38,664 nucleotides of DNA, from contig NZOF01000131.1 in the NCBI GenBank assembly GCA_002695185.1, positions 1 through 38,664 on the forward strand, in the 5' to 3' direction. Under the pieces are notes generated by a model that saw only the letters and a program-made list of their open reading frames with translations, searched no databases and had not been told where the DNA came from. The position numbers and the translations under genes are program-made. The stretch is from Erythrobacter sp. Lineage in GTDB: Bacteria; Pseudomonadota; Alphaproteobacteria; Sphingomonadales; Sphingomonadaceae. Positions 25,742-32,515 of this stretch are shown piece by piece. Numbering within the stretch: position 1 is the first letter of the stretch; each line of letters starts with the position of its first letter.

Positions 25742-26179
25742 ATGACCAAATACCTCCACACCATGATCCGCGTCGCTGATCCTGATGCGACCATCGCCTT
25801 TTTTAACCTAATCGGCATCAAGGAAGTCCGGCGCAAGGAAAGCGAACAAGGGCGGTTTACGCTCATCTTTCTCGCTGCTCCGGGGCAGGAAGATGTCGCC
25901 GAGGTCGAACTGACCTATAACTGGCCGTCGGAAGATGGAAGTGCTCCTGAAGACTATCAGGGAGGGCGCAATTTCGGCCACTTAGCCTATCGGGTGGACG
26001 ACATATACGCCACTTGCCAGCGCCTGATGGATGCAGGCCACACGATCAATCGTCCTCCACGGGACGGACATATGGCCTTTGTCCGGACGCCGGACGGTAT
26101 TTCCGTCGAGCTCCTGCAAGATGGCTATCTCGAACCGGCCGAGCCCTGGGCCAGCATGGAAAACACCGGCAGCTGGTAA
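25742..26179 (+). CDS. gloA: Glyoxalase I (lactoylglutathione lyase, VOC superfamily)
   Basis: The protein has 145 residues from ATG 25742. The four metal ligands of glyoxalase I can be placed: H6 (KYLHTMIRV), E56 (VAEVELTYN), H80 (NFGHLAYRV) and E123 (GISVELLQ), close to their positions in E. coli GloA. It isomerises the methylglyoxal-glutathione hemithioacetal to S-lactoylglutathione. No clear ribosome-binding site is visible. The upstream TTG at 25733 in the same frame is less likely. It is convergent with nhaA. Confidence 0.93.
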   Translation: MTKYLHTMIRVADPDATIAFFNLIGIKEVRRKESEQGRFTLIFLAAPGQEDVAEVELTYNWPSEDGSAPEDYQGGRNFGHLAYRVDDIYATCQRLMDAGHTINRPPRDGHMAFVRTPDGISVELLQDGYLEPAEPWASMENTGSW

Positions 26180-26189
26180 TTCGTTATGT

Positions 26190-26219
26190 CTCGCCCTCCC
26201 TCAGTCGAGGTAGGGCGAG
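26190..26219. terminator. Bidirectional hairpin between gloA and nhaA
   Basis: CTCGCCCT/AGGGCGAG (8 bp), a C-T mismatch, then CCTC/GAGG with loop AGTC form one long hairpin. It includes the nhaA stop codon in its loop and begins 10 bp after the gloA stop. No T-run follows on either side. Confidence 0.5.
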
Positions 26220-27418
26220 CGCACATCGTCAGGGTGCGCAGTGGTTAGGCGCAAGATAGTGAAGCCCACCACAGCCGAGATCACCGAGCCCATCAGAATG
26301 CCGATCTTGGCTTCTTCGATAAGCAGAGTATTCCCGGCAAATGCGAGCCCGCTGATAAACAGCGACATTGTGAAGCCGATCCCGCAAAGGATCGAGACAC
26401 CCCATATCTCAGGCCAGCTAGCGCCTTCCGGACGCGGTGCAAATCCAACCTTGTCGGCCGCCCAGATGGCCGAGAAGATACCCAACTGCTTTCCAACGAA
26501 CAGACCGGCGGCAATCGCAAGAGGCAGGGGAGCAAATACGCCAGCCATGCCTAAATCGCCCAATTCTACGCCAGCATTGGCAAATCCGAAGACCGGCACG
26601 ATCAGGTAGGCGCTCCAAGGAGCAAGCGAATGTTCCATGGTCTCGACCATGGTTTCATCGTCTTTGCCCACCATCGGAATGGTGAGCGCGGCCACGACCC
26701 CGGCGATCGTGGCATGAACGCCGGAATTCAGAACGAAGAACCAAAGCACGAGTGCGGCAATGATGAACGGCAAATAGGCTTTTACCTTAATCTTGTTCAT
26801 CGCGTACATAATGCCCGTCACGACCGCTGCGCCGATCAGCCACGAAAGCTTTATCTTGGCAGTGTAGAACAGGGCGATCACCAGAACAGCACCGATGTCG
26901 TCCACGATGGCGACGGTCAGCAAAAAGAGCCGCAGCGAGGCCGGTACACGGTTACCGAGCAGGCCTAGGACGCCCATGGCGAACGCAATGTCGGTTGCAG
27001 CGGGGATCGCCCAGCCGCGTGTCAGCCCTTCGGCGCCTTCCGCATTGACGAAGAAGAGATAGACCAGCGCAGGAAAGATCATTCCCGCACCTGCCGCGAG
27101 TACAGGCATCTTGCGCTGATCGGCAGATGAAAGTTGCCCTTCGATCCACTCGCGTTTGACCTCCAGACCGACCACGAAGAAGAAGATCGCCATCAATCCG
27201 TCATTGATCCAGAGGTGCAGGGTGTTGAGCTTGAACACCGAGGCATCGAACATAAGCCCGTGGAACAAATGATGATAATCTTCTGCCAGCGGTGAATTTG
27301 CAGCGAGCATTGCGGCGATGGCCACGAAGATCAGCAGGATGCCTGCCGAGGCATCGCTGACGAAAAGCGCGCGGACGGGGGCGAAGACGAGGCGGACTAC
27401 GGAAGGGCGTTCGGTCAT
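26201..27418 (-). CDS. nhaA: Na+/H+ antiporter NhaA
   Basis: This 405-residue inner-membrane protein has about twelve membrane segments. The ion-binding Asp pair is D173/D174 in VAIVDDIGAVLV. The conserved ATDIAFAMG has D143 (equivalent to E. coli D133), and the N-terminal dimer hairpin region and GLEVKREW are also present. It extrudes Na+ (or Li+) in exchange for two protons and protects against salt and alkali. The 264-bp gap upstream can fold into several stems just before the start, suggesting leader control. The ATG 27418 has no strong ribosome-binding site. It is divergent from the TauE/SafE gene. Confidence 0.96.
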   Translation of the reverse strand: MTERPSVVRLVFAPVRALFVSDASAGILLIFVAIAAMLAANSPLAEDYHHLFHGLMFDASVFKLNTLHLWINDGLMAIFFFVVGLEVKREWIEGQLSSADQRKMPVLAAGAGMIFPALVYLFFVNAEGAEGLTRGWAIPAATDIAFAMGVLGLLGNRVPASLRLFLLTVAIVDDIGAVLVIALFYTAKIKLSWLIGAAVVTGIMYAMNKIKVKAYLPFIIAALVLWFFVLNSGVHATIAGVVAALTIPMVGKDDETMVETMEHSLAPWSAYLIVPVFGFANAGVELGDLGMAGVFAPLPLAIAAGLFVGKQLGIFSAIWAADKVGFAPRPEGASWPEIWGVSILCGIGFTMSLFISGLAFAGNTLLIEEAKIGILMGSVISAVVGFTILRLTTAHPDDVRSPYLD

Positions 27419-27420
27419 GA

Positions 27421-27540
27421 CGGTGCGTTCTTTTTAGGAAACACTCGCCGGTTGCAAGTGCCGATTTGCCATAGTCGCCAGCTGTGTTGGAAAAGCACGC
27501 CTCCCGAACGGTCTTGCGCGGGTTGCGCCGTTGCCAAGCT
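27421..27540 (-). promoter_or_regulatory. Structured leader candidate upstream of nhaA
   Basis: On the nhaA strand, AACAC (27488-27484) pairs with GTGTT (27444-27440), enclosing CTGG/CCGG (27481-27478 with 27451-27448) and an inner GCAA/TTGC hairpin. Further upstream, AACG-GCGC and GCGC-CGTT form a second stem-loop. nhaA-associated RNA motifs are known from comparative surveys. I cannot match this one to a consensus by eye. Confidence 0.3.
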
Positions 27541-27682
27541 ATTCGGATCACGACAGGCCAGCCGGTTAGATTGTTACTTTCCGACAACACTCCGCTTTCG
27601 ACTGTCGATTGATCGCAACGATAACGACCTTTGTGGCCAAGTTCGTCTTTTATACAGAATGTCCGTGGGATAGGGGCTGCTA

Positions 27683-28588
27683 ATGGACGTCTACCTCCCA
27701 ATCGCCAATTTATCGGTCAACGGTCTGTGGATCGTTGCACTCGGGGCGATTACCGGCGTCCTTTCAGGGCTCTTCGGCGTTGGTGGTGGCTTTCTCACCA
27801 CACCGTTGCTTATCTTCTATGGCATTCCGCCGACAGTCGCCGCAGCCTCTGCCTCGACTCAGGTCACCGGAGCGAGCGTTTCGGGCGTAGTTGCACACAG
27901 CAAGCGTAAGGGTGTGGATTACCGGATGGGTACCGTCATGGTCGGTGGCGGAATCATCGGCGCCGGGATCGGGGCTCTGCTCTTCCGCTTTTTCCGCTCG
28001 ATCGGCCAGATCGATGTCGTCATCAGCTCGCTCTACGTTATCCTGTTGGGATCAATCGGTATCCTGATGGCTAAAGAATCGATCCAGGTGCTTAGGGGGA
28101 CCACGGGCAAGCAGGCCGCGCGACGGCGGCACCACCCTCTGGTAGCGAATCTTCCCTGGCGTTGGCGTTTTTACGGCTCTGGTCTGTATATCAGCCCGTT
28201 AGCGCCGGCTATCGTCGGTGTGGTCGTGGGAATCCTTACCATGCTGATGGGCGTGGGCGGTGGGTTCATTCTCGTTCCTGCCATGCTGTATATCCTGGGG
28301 ATGAGCGCGAATGTCGTAGTCGGCACTAGTCTCTATAACATCCTGTTTGTCACCATCGCGACCACACTCATGCATTCGCTTACCACCCGTGCGGTGGATA
28401 TCGTGCTCGTCGGTCTGTTGCTCCTAGGCTCGGTGACGGGGGCTCAGTTCGGATCACGGCTTGCGGTCAGGGCGAAACCAGAGCTGTTGCGGCTGGTATT
28501 GGCGACGATCGTGCTGCTCATCGCCTTCCGCATGTTTCTCGGACTGTTCTACCAGCCCGATGAAATCTATACGGTTTATCCGTTGTGA
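27683..28588 (+). CDS. Sulfite exporter TauE/SafE-family membrane transporter
   Basis: This 301-residue inner-membrane protein has about eight membrane segments in two halves. The family repeat motif is seen twice: SGLFGVGGGFLTTPLLIFYGI near residues 28-50 and LMGVGGGFILVPAMLYILGM in the second half. Members export sulfite, organosulfonates or other small anions. The AGGGG ribosome-binding site lies eight bases before ATG 27683. The stop overlaps the start of the next gene by 4 bp (GTGA), so the two proteins are translationally coupled, as is usual for this TauE plus TIGR02186 pair in alphaproteobacteria. The substrate is unknown. Confidence 0.92.
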   Translation: MDVYLPIANLSVNGLWIVALGAITGVLSGLFGVGGGFLTTPLLIFYGIPPTVAAASASTQVTGASVSGVVAHSKRKGVDYRMGTVMVGGGIIGAGIGALLFRFFRSIGQIDVVISSLYVILLGSIGILMAKESIQVLRGTTGKQAARRRHHPLVANLPWRWRFYGSGLYISPLAPAIVGVVVGILTMLMGVGGGFILVPAMLYILGMSANVVVGTSLYNILFVTIATTLMHSLTTRAVDIVLVGLLLLGSVTGAQFGSRLAVRAKPELLRLVLATIVLLIAFRMFLGLFYQPDEIYTVYPL

Positions 28589-29334
28589 GAGCGCTGTTCC
28601 TCCTGATTGCAGCCTTGATGCTGTCGGGCCAGCGGGACCCGCTACTGGTGCCTGAAGTTTCACAGCACGAGGTACAGGTGCGGCAAGGTTTCACCGGGAC
28701 CGAACTCCTGCTCTTTGGTGCTGTGCTAGACCCTGCCGGACGCAGCGGCCAAGGCTATGACATCGTAGTGGTTCTCAAAGGGCCAAGCGAGCCTGTCCGG
28801 TTGCGTGAGAAAGAGCGTTTCGCGGGCGTGTGGGTTAATGCCGAAAGTACGGATTTCCGCTCGGTCCCAAGCTTCTTCGCGGTGGCATCGTCGCGCCCCG
28901 TCAGCGAGATCGTCGATGAGAAGACGGCTGCCATCTACGAGTTCGGAACCGGTTACATCCAGCTTTCACCGAGCGGAAGCATCAATCCGGTGGAGCAGCT
29001 CCGCTTCAGCGAAGGGCTGGTCGATCTGAAACAACGCCAAGGCCTCTACAAGGAGGATATGAACGGCGTCCAGATCAGCCAGAACGTGCTCTATCAGGCG
29101 CGCATCTCGCTTCCGTCGAATGTCACGACGGGCACCTATACGGCGGAAACATTCGCCGTGACCGATGGCAGGGTCATTGCTTCCGCGGAAGCGACCGTCG
29201 AAGTTCGCAAGGTCGGCTTCGAGCGGTTTGTCGAGGTCAGCGCCAATCGATGGGGACTCGCCTACGGATTGATCGCGGTGTTTCTTTCGGTCGGTATGGG
29301 ATGGGGTGCCGGAAGGCTCTTTGCGCGGCTCTGA
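28585..29334 (+). CDS. TIGR02186-family transmembrane protein (function unknown)
   Basis: The 249-residue protein starts at GTG 28585 inside the stop of the transporter gene. An N-terminal signal peptide (about 1-16) leads into a strand-rich periplasmic domain with EVQVRQGFTGTELLLFGAVL and YDIVVVLKGP, which looks immunoglobulin-like. One C-terminal membrane segment (about 225-246, YGLIAVFLSVGMGWGAGRLF) anchors it. This matches the alphaproteobacterial family TIGR02186. Its constant pairing with a TauE/SafE transporter suggests it is an accessory subunit facing the periplasm, but no function has been shown to my knowledge. Confidence 0.85.
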   Translation: MRALFLLIAALMLSGQRDPLLVPEVSQHEVQVRQGFTGTELLLFGAVLDPAGRSGQGYDIVVVLKGPSEPVRLREKERFAGVWVNAESTDFRSVPSFFAVASSRPVSEIVDEKTAAIYEFGTGYIQLSPSGSINPVEQLRFSEGLVDLKQRQGLYKEDMNGVQISQNVLYQARISLPSNVTTGTYTAETFAVTDGRVIASAEATVEVRKVGFERFVEVSANRWGLAYGLIAVFLSVGMGWGAGRLFARL

Positions 29335-29434
29335 GTAAGTCGATCGATGGTATCGTTGACCCGATCTTAACCCTTATCGGCGATCTATCCGACCGACCGC
29401 ATGTGGTCGATACCCCAGGGATCAGGGCCGGATA

Positions 29435-31420
29435 ATGAGTAATACGGGTAATGGCATTCTTCGTGGTTTCGGCGGTGGTCGCCAGATGGAGGCCGAGCAA
29501 TCCGGCCCCCGTTCGCTGCGTGACCGTATCCGGCGTTCTAACGAAAGCGATCAGGGCGCAGCAGGTGGCGCGGTTTCGCGATCGGGCTACGTTCACCAGC
29601 AACCTGCACCGCCGGAAGAGCCTGCGCCTGTAGCGCCCATTCCTCAGCCATCGATTGGGGAACCTCCCGTTCAGCGGGCTGCGCCTCCCAAGCCTCAGGA
29701 ACAGCCTCCCCAAGCCCCCGCTGCCCGCCTTGGCGAAGCCCCGCCACGGCCATCCCAGCTTGCGCCAAAGCCGCAGCCTACACCCGAACCGAAGCCGAAG
29801 AAGGAAGAGGATCCGGTCAGCGATAACGCAACGCAGCCCATCGGTGTCGTGCTGGAAATCGCCGGCTCTGGATCGATGATCGCCATCGATCTCCAGCGGC
29901 TGACCGAATGTTCGCAGGATAGCGATCCCGCTGTCGCCATGGCTGGCCAGGTCGGTTCGCAGATTAAGATCCGCGTTGGCAGCAGCTGGCTTCTGGCGAG
30001 CGTGCGCAACCAGAAACAGGATCGCAAGGCCGGTACCATTCTGGCCAATATCGACTTCCTCGGCGAAGGCATCGAAGAGAAGCTGACCGGCCGCCTGCAC
30101 GGTTTCCGGCGCGGTGTGACCCGTTATCCCGTGCCCGGCGCCATGGTCTTCCCCGCATCCACACCCGACCTCAGGCAGGTCTACGCCAGCGATGGCCGCA
30201 GCGCCGTGACGATCGGCAAGGTTTACCCCACCAAGGATATCCGCGCGGGCATCTATGTCGATGCCATGCTGGGCAAGCATTTCGCCCTGCTGGGATCGAC
30301 CGGTACGGGCAAGTCGACCAGCGCTGCCCTGATCCTTCACCGCATCTGCGAGGCGGCGCCGGAAGGGCATATCGTCATGATCGACCCGCACGGCGAATAT
30401 TCCGCAGCGTTCAAGACGACCGGGGTCATCCTCGACGTTTCGAACCTGCAGATGCCCTACTGGATCATGAACTTCGAAGAGCATTGCGAAGTCCTGCTGA
30501 CCAGCAATGGCAACGAGCGGCAGATTGATGCCGATATTCTGGCCAAGTGTCTGCTGAAGGCCCGCCAGAAAAGCCGCCTTGCCGAAACGATGGGCAAGAT
30601 CACGGTCGATTCCCCGATCCCCTACCTCCTGTCCGACCTGTCCAACGAAGTTCAGGACCAGATGGGTAAGTTGGACAAGGCGACCAATTCCGCGCCCTAC
30701 ATGCGGATCAAGAACAAGCTCGACGAGCTCAAGGCCGACCCGCGCTACCAGTTCATGTTCTCGGGCATGCTGGTGGCCGATACTATGGCTGAATTCATCT
30801 CCAAAATCTTCCGCATGCCTTCGAATGGCAAGCCGATTTCGATCATCGACGTCTCGGGCGTCCCGTCCGACATTACCGCCACCGTGGTCGCCGTGCTCAG
30901 CCGCCTCGTGTTCGACTTCGCGATCTGGGGCCGCGACGAGAAGACCACGCCGATCCTGCTGGTGTGCGAGGAAGCCCACCGATATGTGCCGAGCGAGAAG
31001 AACGCCGACGGCAACTCGGTCGGCATCATTCTCGGCCGGATTGCCAAGGAAGGCCGTAAGTACGGTATCTCGCTTGGCCTCATCACCCAGCGCCCGTCCG
31101 ACCTTGCCGAGGGCGTGCTGTCGCAGTGCGGCACGATCATCTCGATGCGCCTCAACAACGACCGCGACCAGGAATTCGTCCGCGCCGCCATGCCCGAAGG
31201 CGCACGGGGTTTCCTCGATGCGATCCCGGCGCTGCGCAACCGCGAGTGCATCATCTGCGGCGAGGGTGTCGCCATCCCGATCCGCGTCAGCTTCGACAAT
31301 CTCGAGGAAATCAAGCGCCCGGCGTCCGAAGACCCGAGCTTCATCGAGATGTGGAACAGCCCCGGCGGCGAAGAGGACATCGTCCTGCGCACCGTCCAGC
31401 GCTGGCGCTCTCAGGGATAG
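29435..31420 (+). CDS. HerA-like DNA-translocase ATPase with long proline-rich N-terminus
   Basis: The protein has 661 residues. Residues 1-130 are disordered, with a Pro/Gln/Glu-rich run at about 56-125. A HAS-barrel-like beta domain follows (about 133-260), then a FtsK/HerA-type ATPase. Walker A is GSTGTGKST at 287-295, IDPHGEY is at 316-322, and Walker B is ILLVCEEAH at 507-515. The sensor segment is LITQRPSDLAEGVLSQCGT, and the arginine-rich NNDRDQEFVRAAMP follows. HerA hexamers pump DNA, usually together with the nuclease NurA for end resection or defence, but no nurA or nuclease gene is adjacent. It follows the TIGR02186 gene by 100 bp. Its role is inferred as DNA processing. Confidence 0.88.
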   Translation: MSNTGNGILRGFGGGRQMEAEQSGPRSLRDRIRRSNESDQGAAGGAVSRSGYVHQQPAPPEEPAPVAPIPQPSIGEPPVQRAAPPKPQEQPPQAPAARLGEAPPRPSQLAPKPQPTPEPKPKKEEDPVSDNATQPIGVVLEIAGSGSMIAIDLQRLTECSQDSDPAVAMAGQVGSQIKIRVGSSWLLASVRNQKQDRKAGTILANIDFLGEGIEEKLTGRLHGFRRGVTRYPVPGAMVFPASTPDLRQVYASDGRSAVTIGKVYPTKDIRAGIYVDAMLGKHFALLGSTGTGKSTSAALILHRICEAAPEGHIVMIDPHGEYSAAFKTTGVILDVSNLQMPYWIMNFEEHCEVLLTSNGNERQIDADILAKCLLKARQKSRLAETMGKITVDSPIPYLLSDLSNEVQDQMGKLDKATNSAPYMRIKNKLDELKADPRYQFMFSGMLVADTMAEFISKIFRMPSNGKPISIIDVSGVPSDITATVVAVLSRLVFDFAIWGRDEKTTPILLVCEEAHRYVPSEKNADGNSVGIILGRIAKEGRKYGISLGLITQRPSDLAEGVLSQCGTIISMRLNNDRDQEFVRAAMPEGARGFLDAIPALRNRECIICGEGVAIPIRVSFDNLEEIKRPASEDPSFIEMWNSPGGEEDIVLRTVQRWRSQG

Positions 31421-31431
31421 TTTGTGTTTTG

Positions 31432-31453
31432 CGAACCCGCCTCCGCGGGTTCG
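31432..31453 (+). terminator. Hairpin after the HerA-like gene
   Basis: CGAACCCGC and GCGGGTTCG form a perfect 9-bp stem with a 4-base loop, 11 bp after the stop. It is followed by TCCTCG and not a full T-run, and is preceded by a T-rich stretch that would serve the minus strand. Confidence 0.5.
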
Positions 31454-31465
31454 TCCTCGCTAGAT

Positions 31466-31527
31466 GTGCAGCAAGCTGCACCCGCTGCGGGCGGGCGGTC
31501 GCCCTTGCCGGGCCTTCGTCGGCCCGG
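31466..31527. terminator. Two further hairpins between the HerA-like gene and queE
   Basis: GTGCAG-CAAG-CTGCAC (31466-31481) and CCGGGCC-6-GGCCCGG (31508-31527) follow the first hairpin. The last is followed by a pyrimidine-rich tail (ACTTTCTCCTTCTTC). They lie 15 bp or more before the converging queE stop and probably help separate the two transcripts. Confidence 0.45.
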
Positions 31528-31542
31528 ATACTTTCTCCTTCT

Positions 31543-32277
31543 TCACGTGCCTCTCGTATCGCCGAACAGGTGGATATGTAGGCGGTCGCTCATGCGGAAG
31601 CCGTGTTCCACGCATAGGCCCGCGAGCCATTTCTCGCGCGCGCGCAGCGTCTCGCTGTCGGTACCTTCGGGCATGAGGAAGACGTGGCCGGGCCGGAAGC
31701 GATAGCGGTCGCGCAGGGCCAGCACCTCGTCCACATCCGATGGCTGAGCGATCACGAACTTGAACCACGCGCGCGGGTCGGTGGCATAGGCATCCAGCCG
31801 TTCGGGCAGCAGGGCAAGCTCTGCCGGATTGCCGCTATGCGCCAGCTTGGGGCTGACGTTGAACTGGTCGATCCGAATATCGAGCGGCGGGGGCGCCCTG
31901 GTGGTGCCGTTGGTTTCGATCTCCACCGAGATATCGGGCAGCAGGTCCATCAGCTTTGCCAGGGCAGGGGCCTGCAGCAGCGGTTCGCCGCCGGTGATGA
32001 CCAGCCGGCTTTGCCCCAGCGACTGTATGATCGCCGCCACTTCGTCTTCGGGCAGTGTGACCTGATTGGGCTTGCGCGCATAGGTCACCCCGCCGCGATG
32101 CGGGCGCTCGTCGCCCTCGAAATGCCAGGTATAGGCCGTGTCGCACCAGACGCAGGCAAGGTTGCAGCGCGACAGGCGCATGAAAGCGACCGGCATTCCC
32201 GCGCTGGGCCCTTCGCCCTGAACCGAGGCGAAGATTTCAGGCCCGCCCGTGTCGTCGGTGGCGAGGACTAAAGCCAT
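31543..32277 (-). CDS. queE: 7-carboxy-7-deazaguanine synthase (queuosine pathway)
   Basis: The protein has 244 residues. The radical-SAM cluster motif is C38-x3-C42-x2-C45 (RCNLACVWCDT). The N-terminal substrate segment SVQGEGPSAG and the SAM-binding ITGGEP are both present. It converts 6-carboxytetrahydropterin to 7-carboxy-7-deazaguanine, the third step towards preQ0 and queuosine. No queC, queD or queF gene is in the window. ATG 32277 has AGGG seven bases upstream. Just before that lies the promoter-like module shared with rnpB, whose TGTAAC would leave a leader of only about ten bases. Confidence 0.95.
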   Translation of the reverse strand: MALVLATDDTGGPEIFASVQGEGPSAGMPVAFMRLSRCNLACVWCDTAYTWHFEGDERPHRGGVTYARKPNQVTLPEDEVAAIIQSLGQSRLVITGGEPLLQAPALAKLMDLLPDISVEIETNGTTRAPPPLDIRIDQFNVSPKLAHSGNPAELALLPERLDAYATDPRAWFKFVIAQPSDVDEVLALRDRYRFRPGHVFLMPEGTDSETLRAREKWLAGLCVEHGFRMSDRLHIHLFGDTRGT

Positions 32278-32287
32278 GATGCGCCCT

Positions 32288-32322
32288 TCGGTGTTACACC
32301 GACACCCCTATTTGCAAAAACT
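32288..32322 (-). promoter_or_regulatory. Candidate queE promoter with overlapping 15-bp palindrome
   Basis: On the minus strand, AGTTTTTG (32322-32315), 10 bp, TGTCGGTGTAAC (32304-32293) matches the element before rnpB. Here the -10-like part sits inside TCGGTGT-T-ACACCGA (32288-32302), a 7-bp perfect dyad around one central base, which is absent at rnpB. This could be an operator over a promoter. Confidence 0.45.
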
Positions 32323-32515
32323 CCCGCACCACCCCGAAGGGCGCTCAAGCCACCGAATTCAAACGAGAAGTGCGGCACCGGGGCGAGCGGAGGTGTCAAC
32401 TTCCGCCCGGCCCCGTTTGCGGTGCTGGTCAGCCTGCCCGGTGCAGGGTCGAAGGTGCGCGGCGATTGCATGTCCACGGCATAGGCAGGAAAGCAGGCTG
32501 TAGGAAAGCCGATCC

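Noticed and set aside
29237..30979. 580-codon minus-strand frame opposite the HerA-like gene
   Set aside because: It is antisense to a gene with complete ATPase motifs. Its composition (His/Arg/Gly-rich) is what codon bias on the other strand produces.
32281..32330. preQ1 riboswitch before queE
   Set aside because: The A-rich ACAAAAACT-like stretch is on the strand opposite to queE, so it cannot act in the queE leader. The sense strand has no matching aptamer.
32268..32471. Short minus-strand frame of 67 residues between valS and queE, ending inside the queE start
   Set aside because: It has no ribosome-binding site. It overlaps the queE start and runs through the promoter-like module, so the similarity to the frame before rnpB is explained by the shared DNA module.
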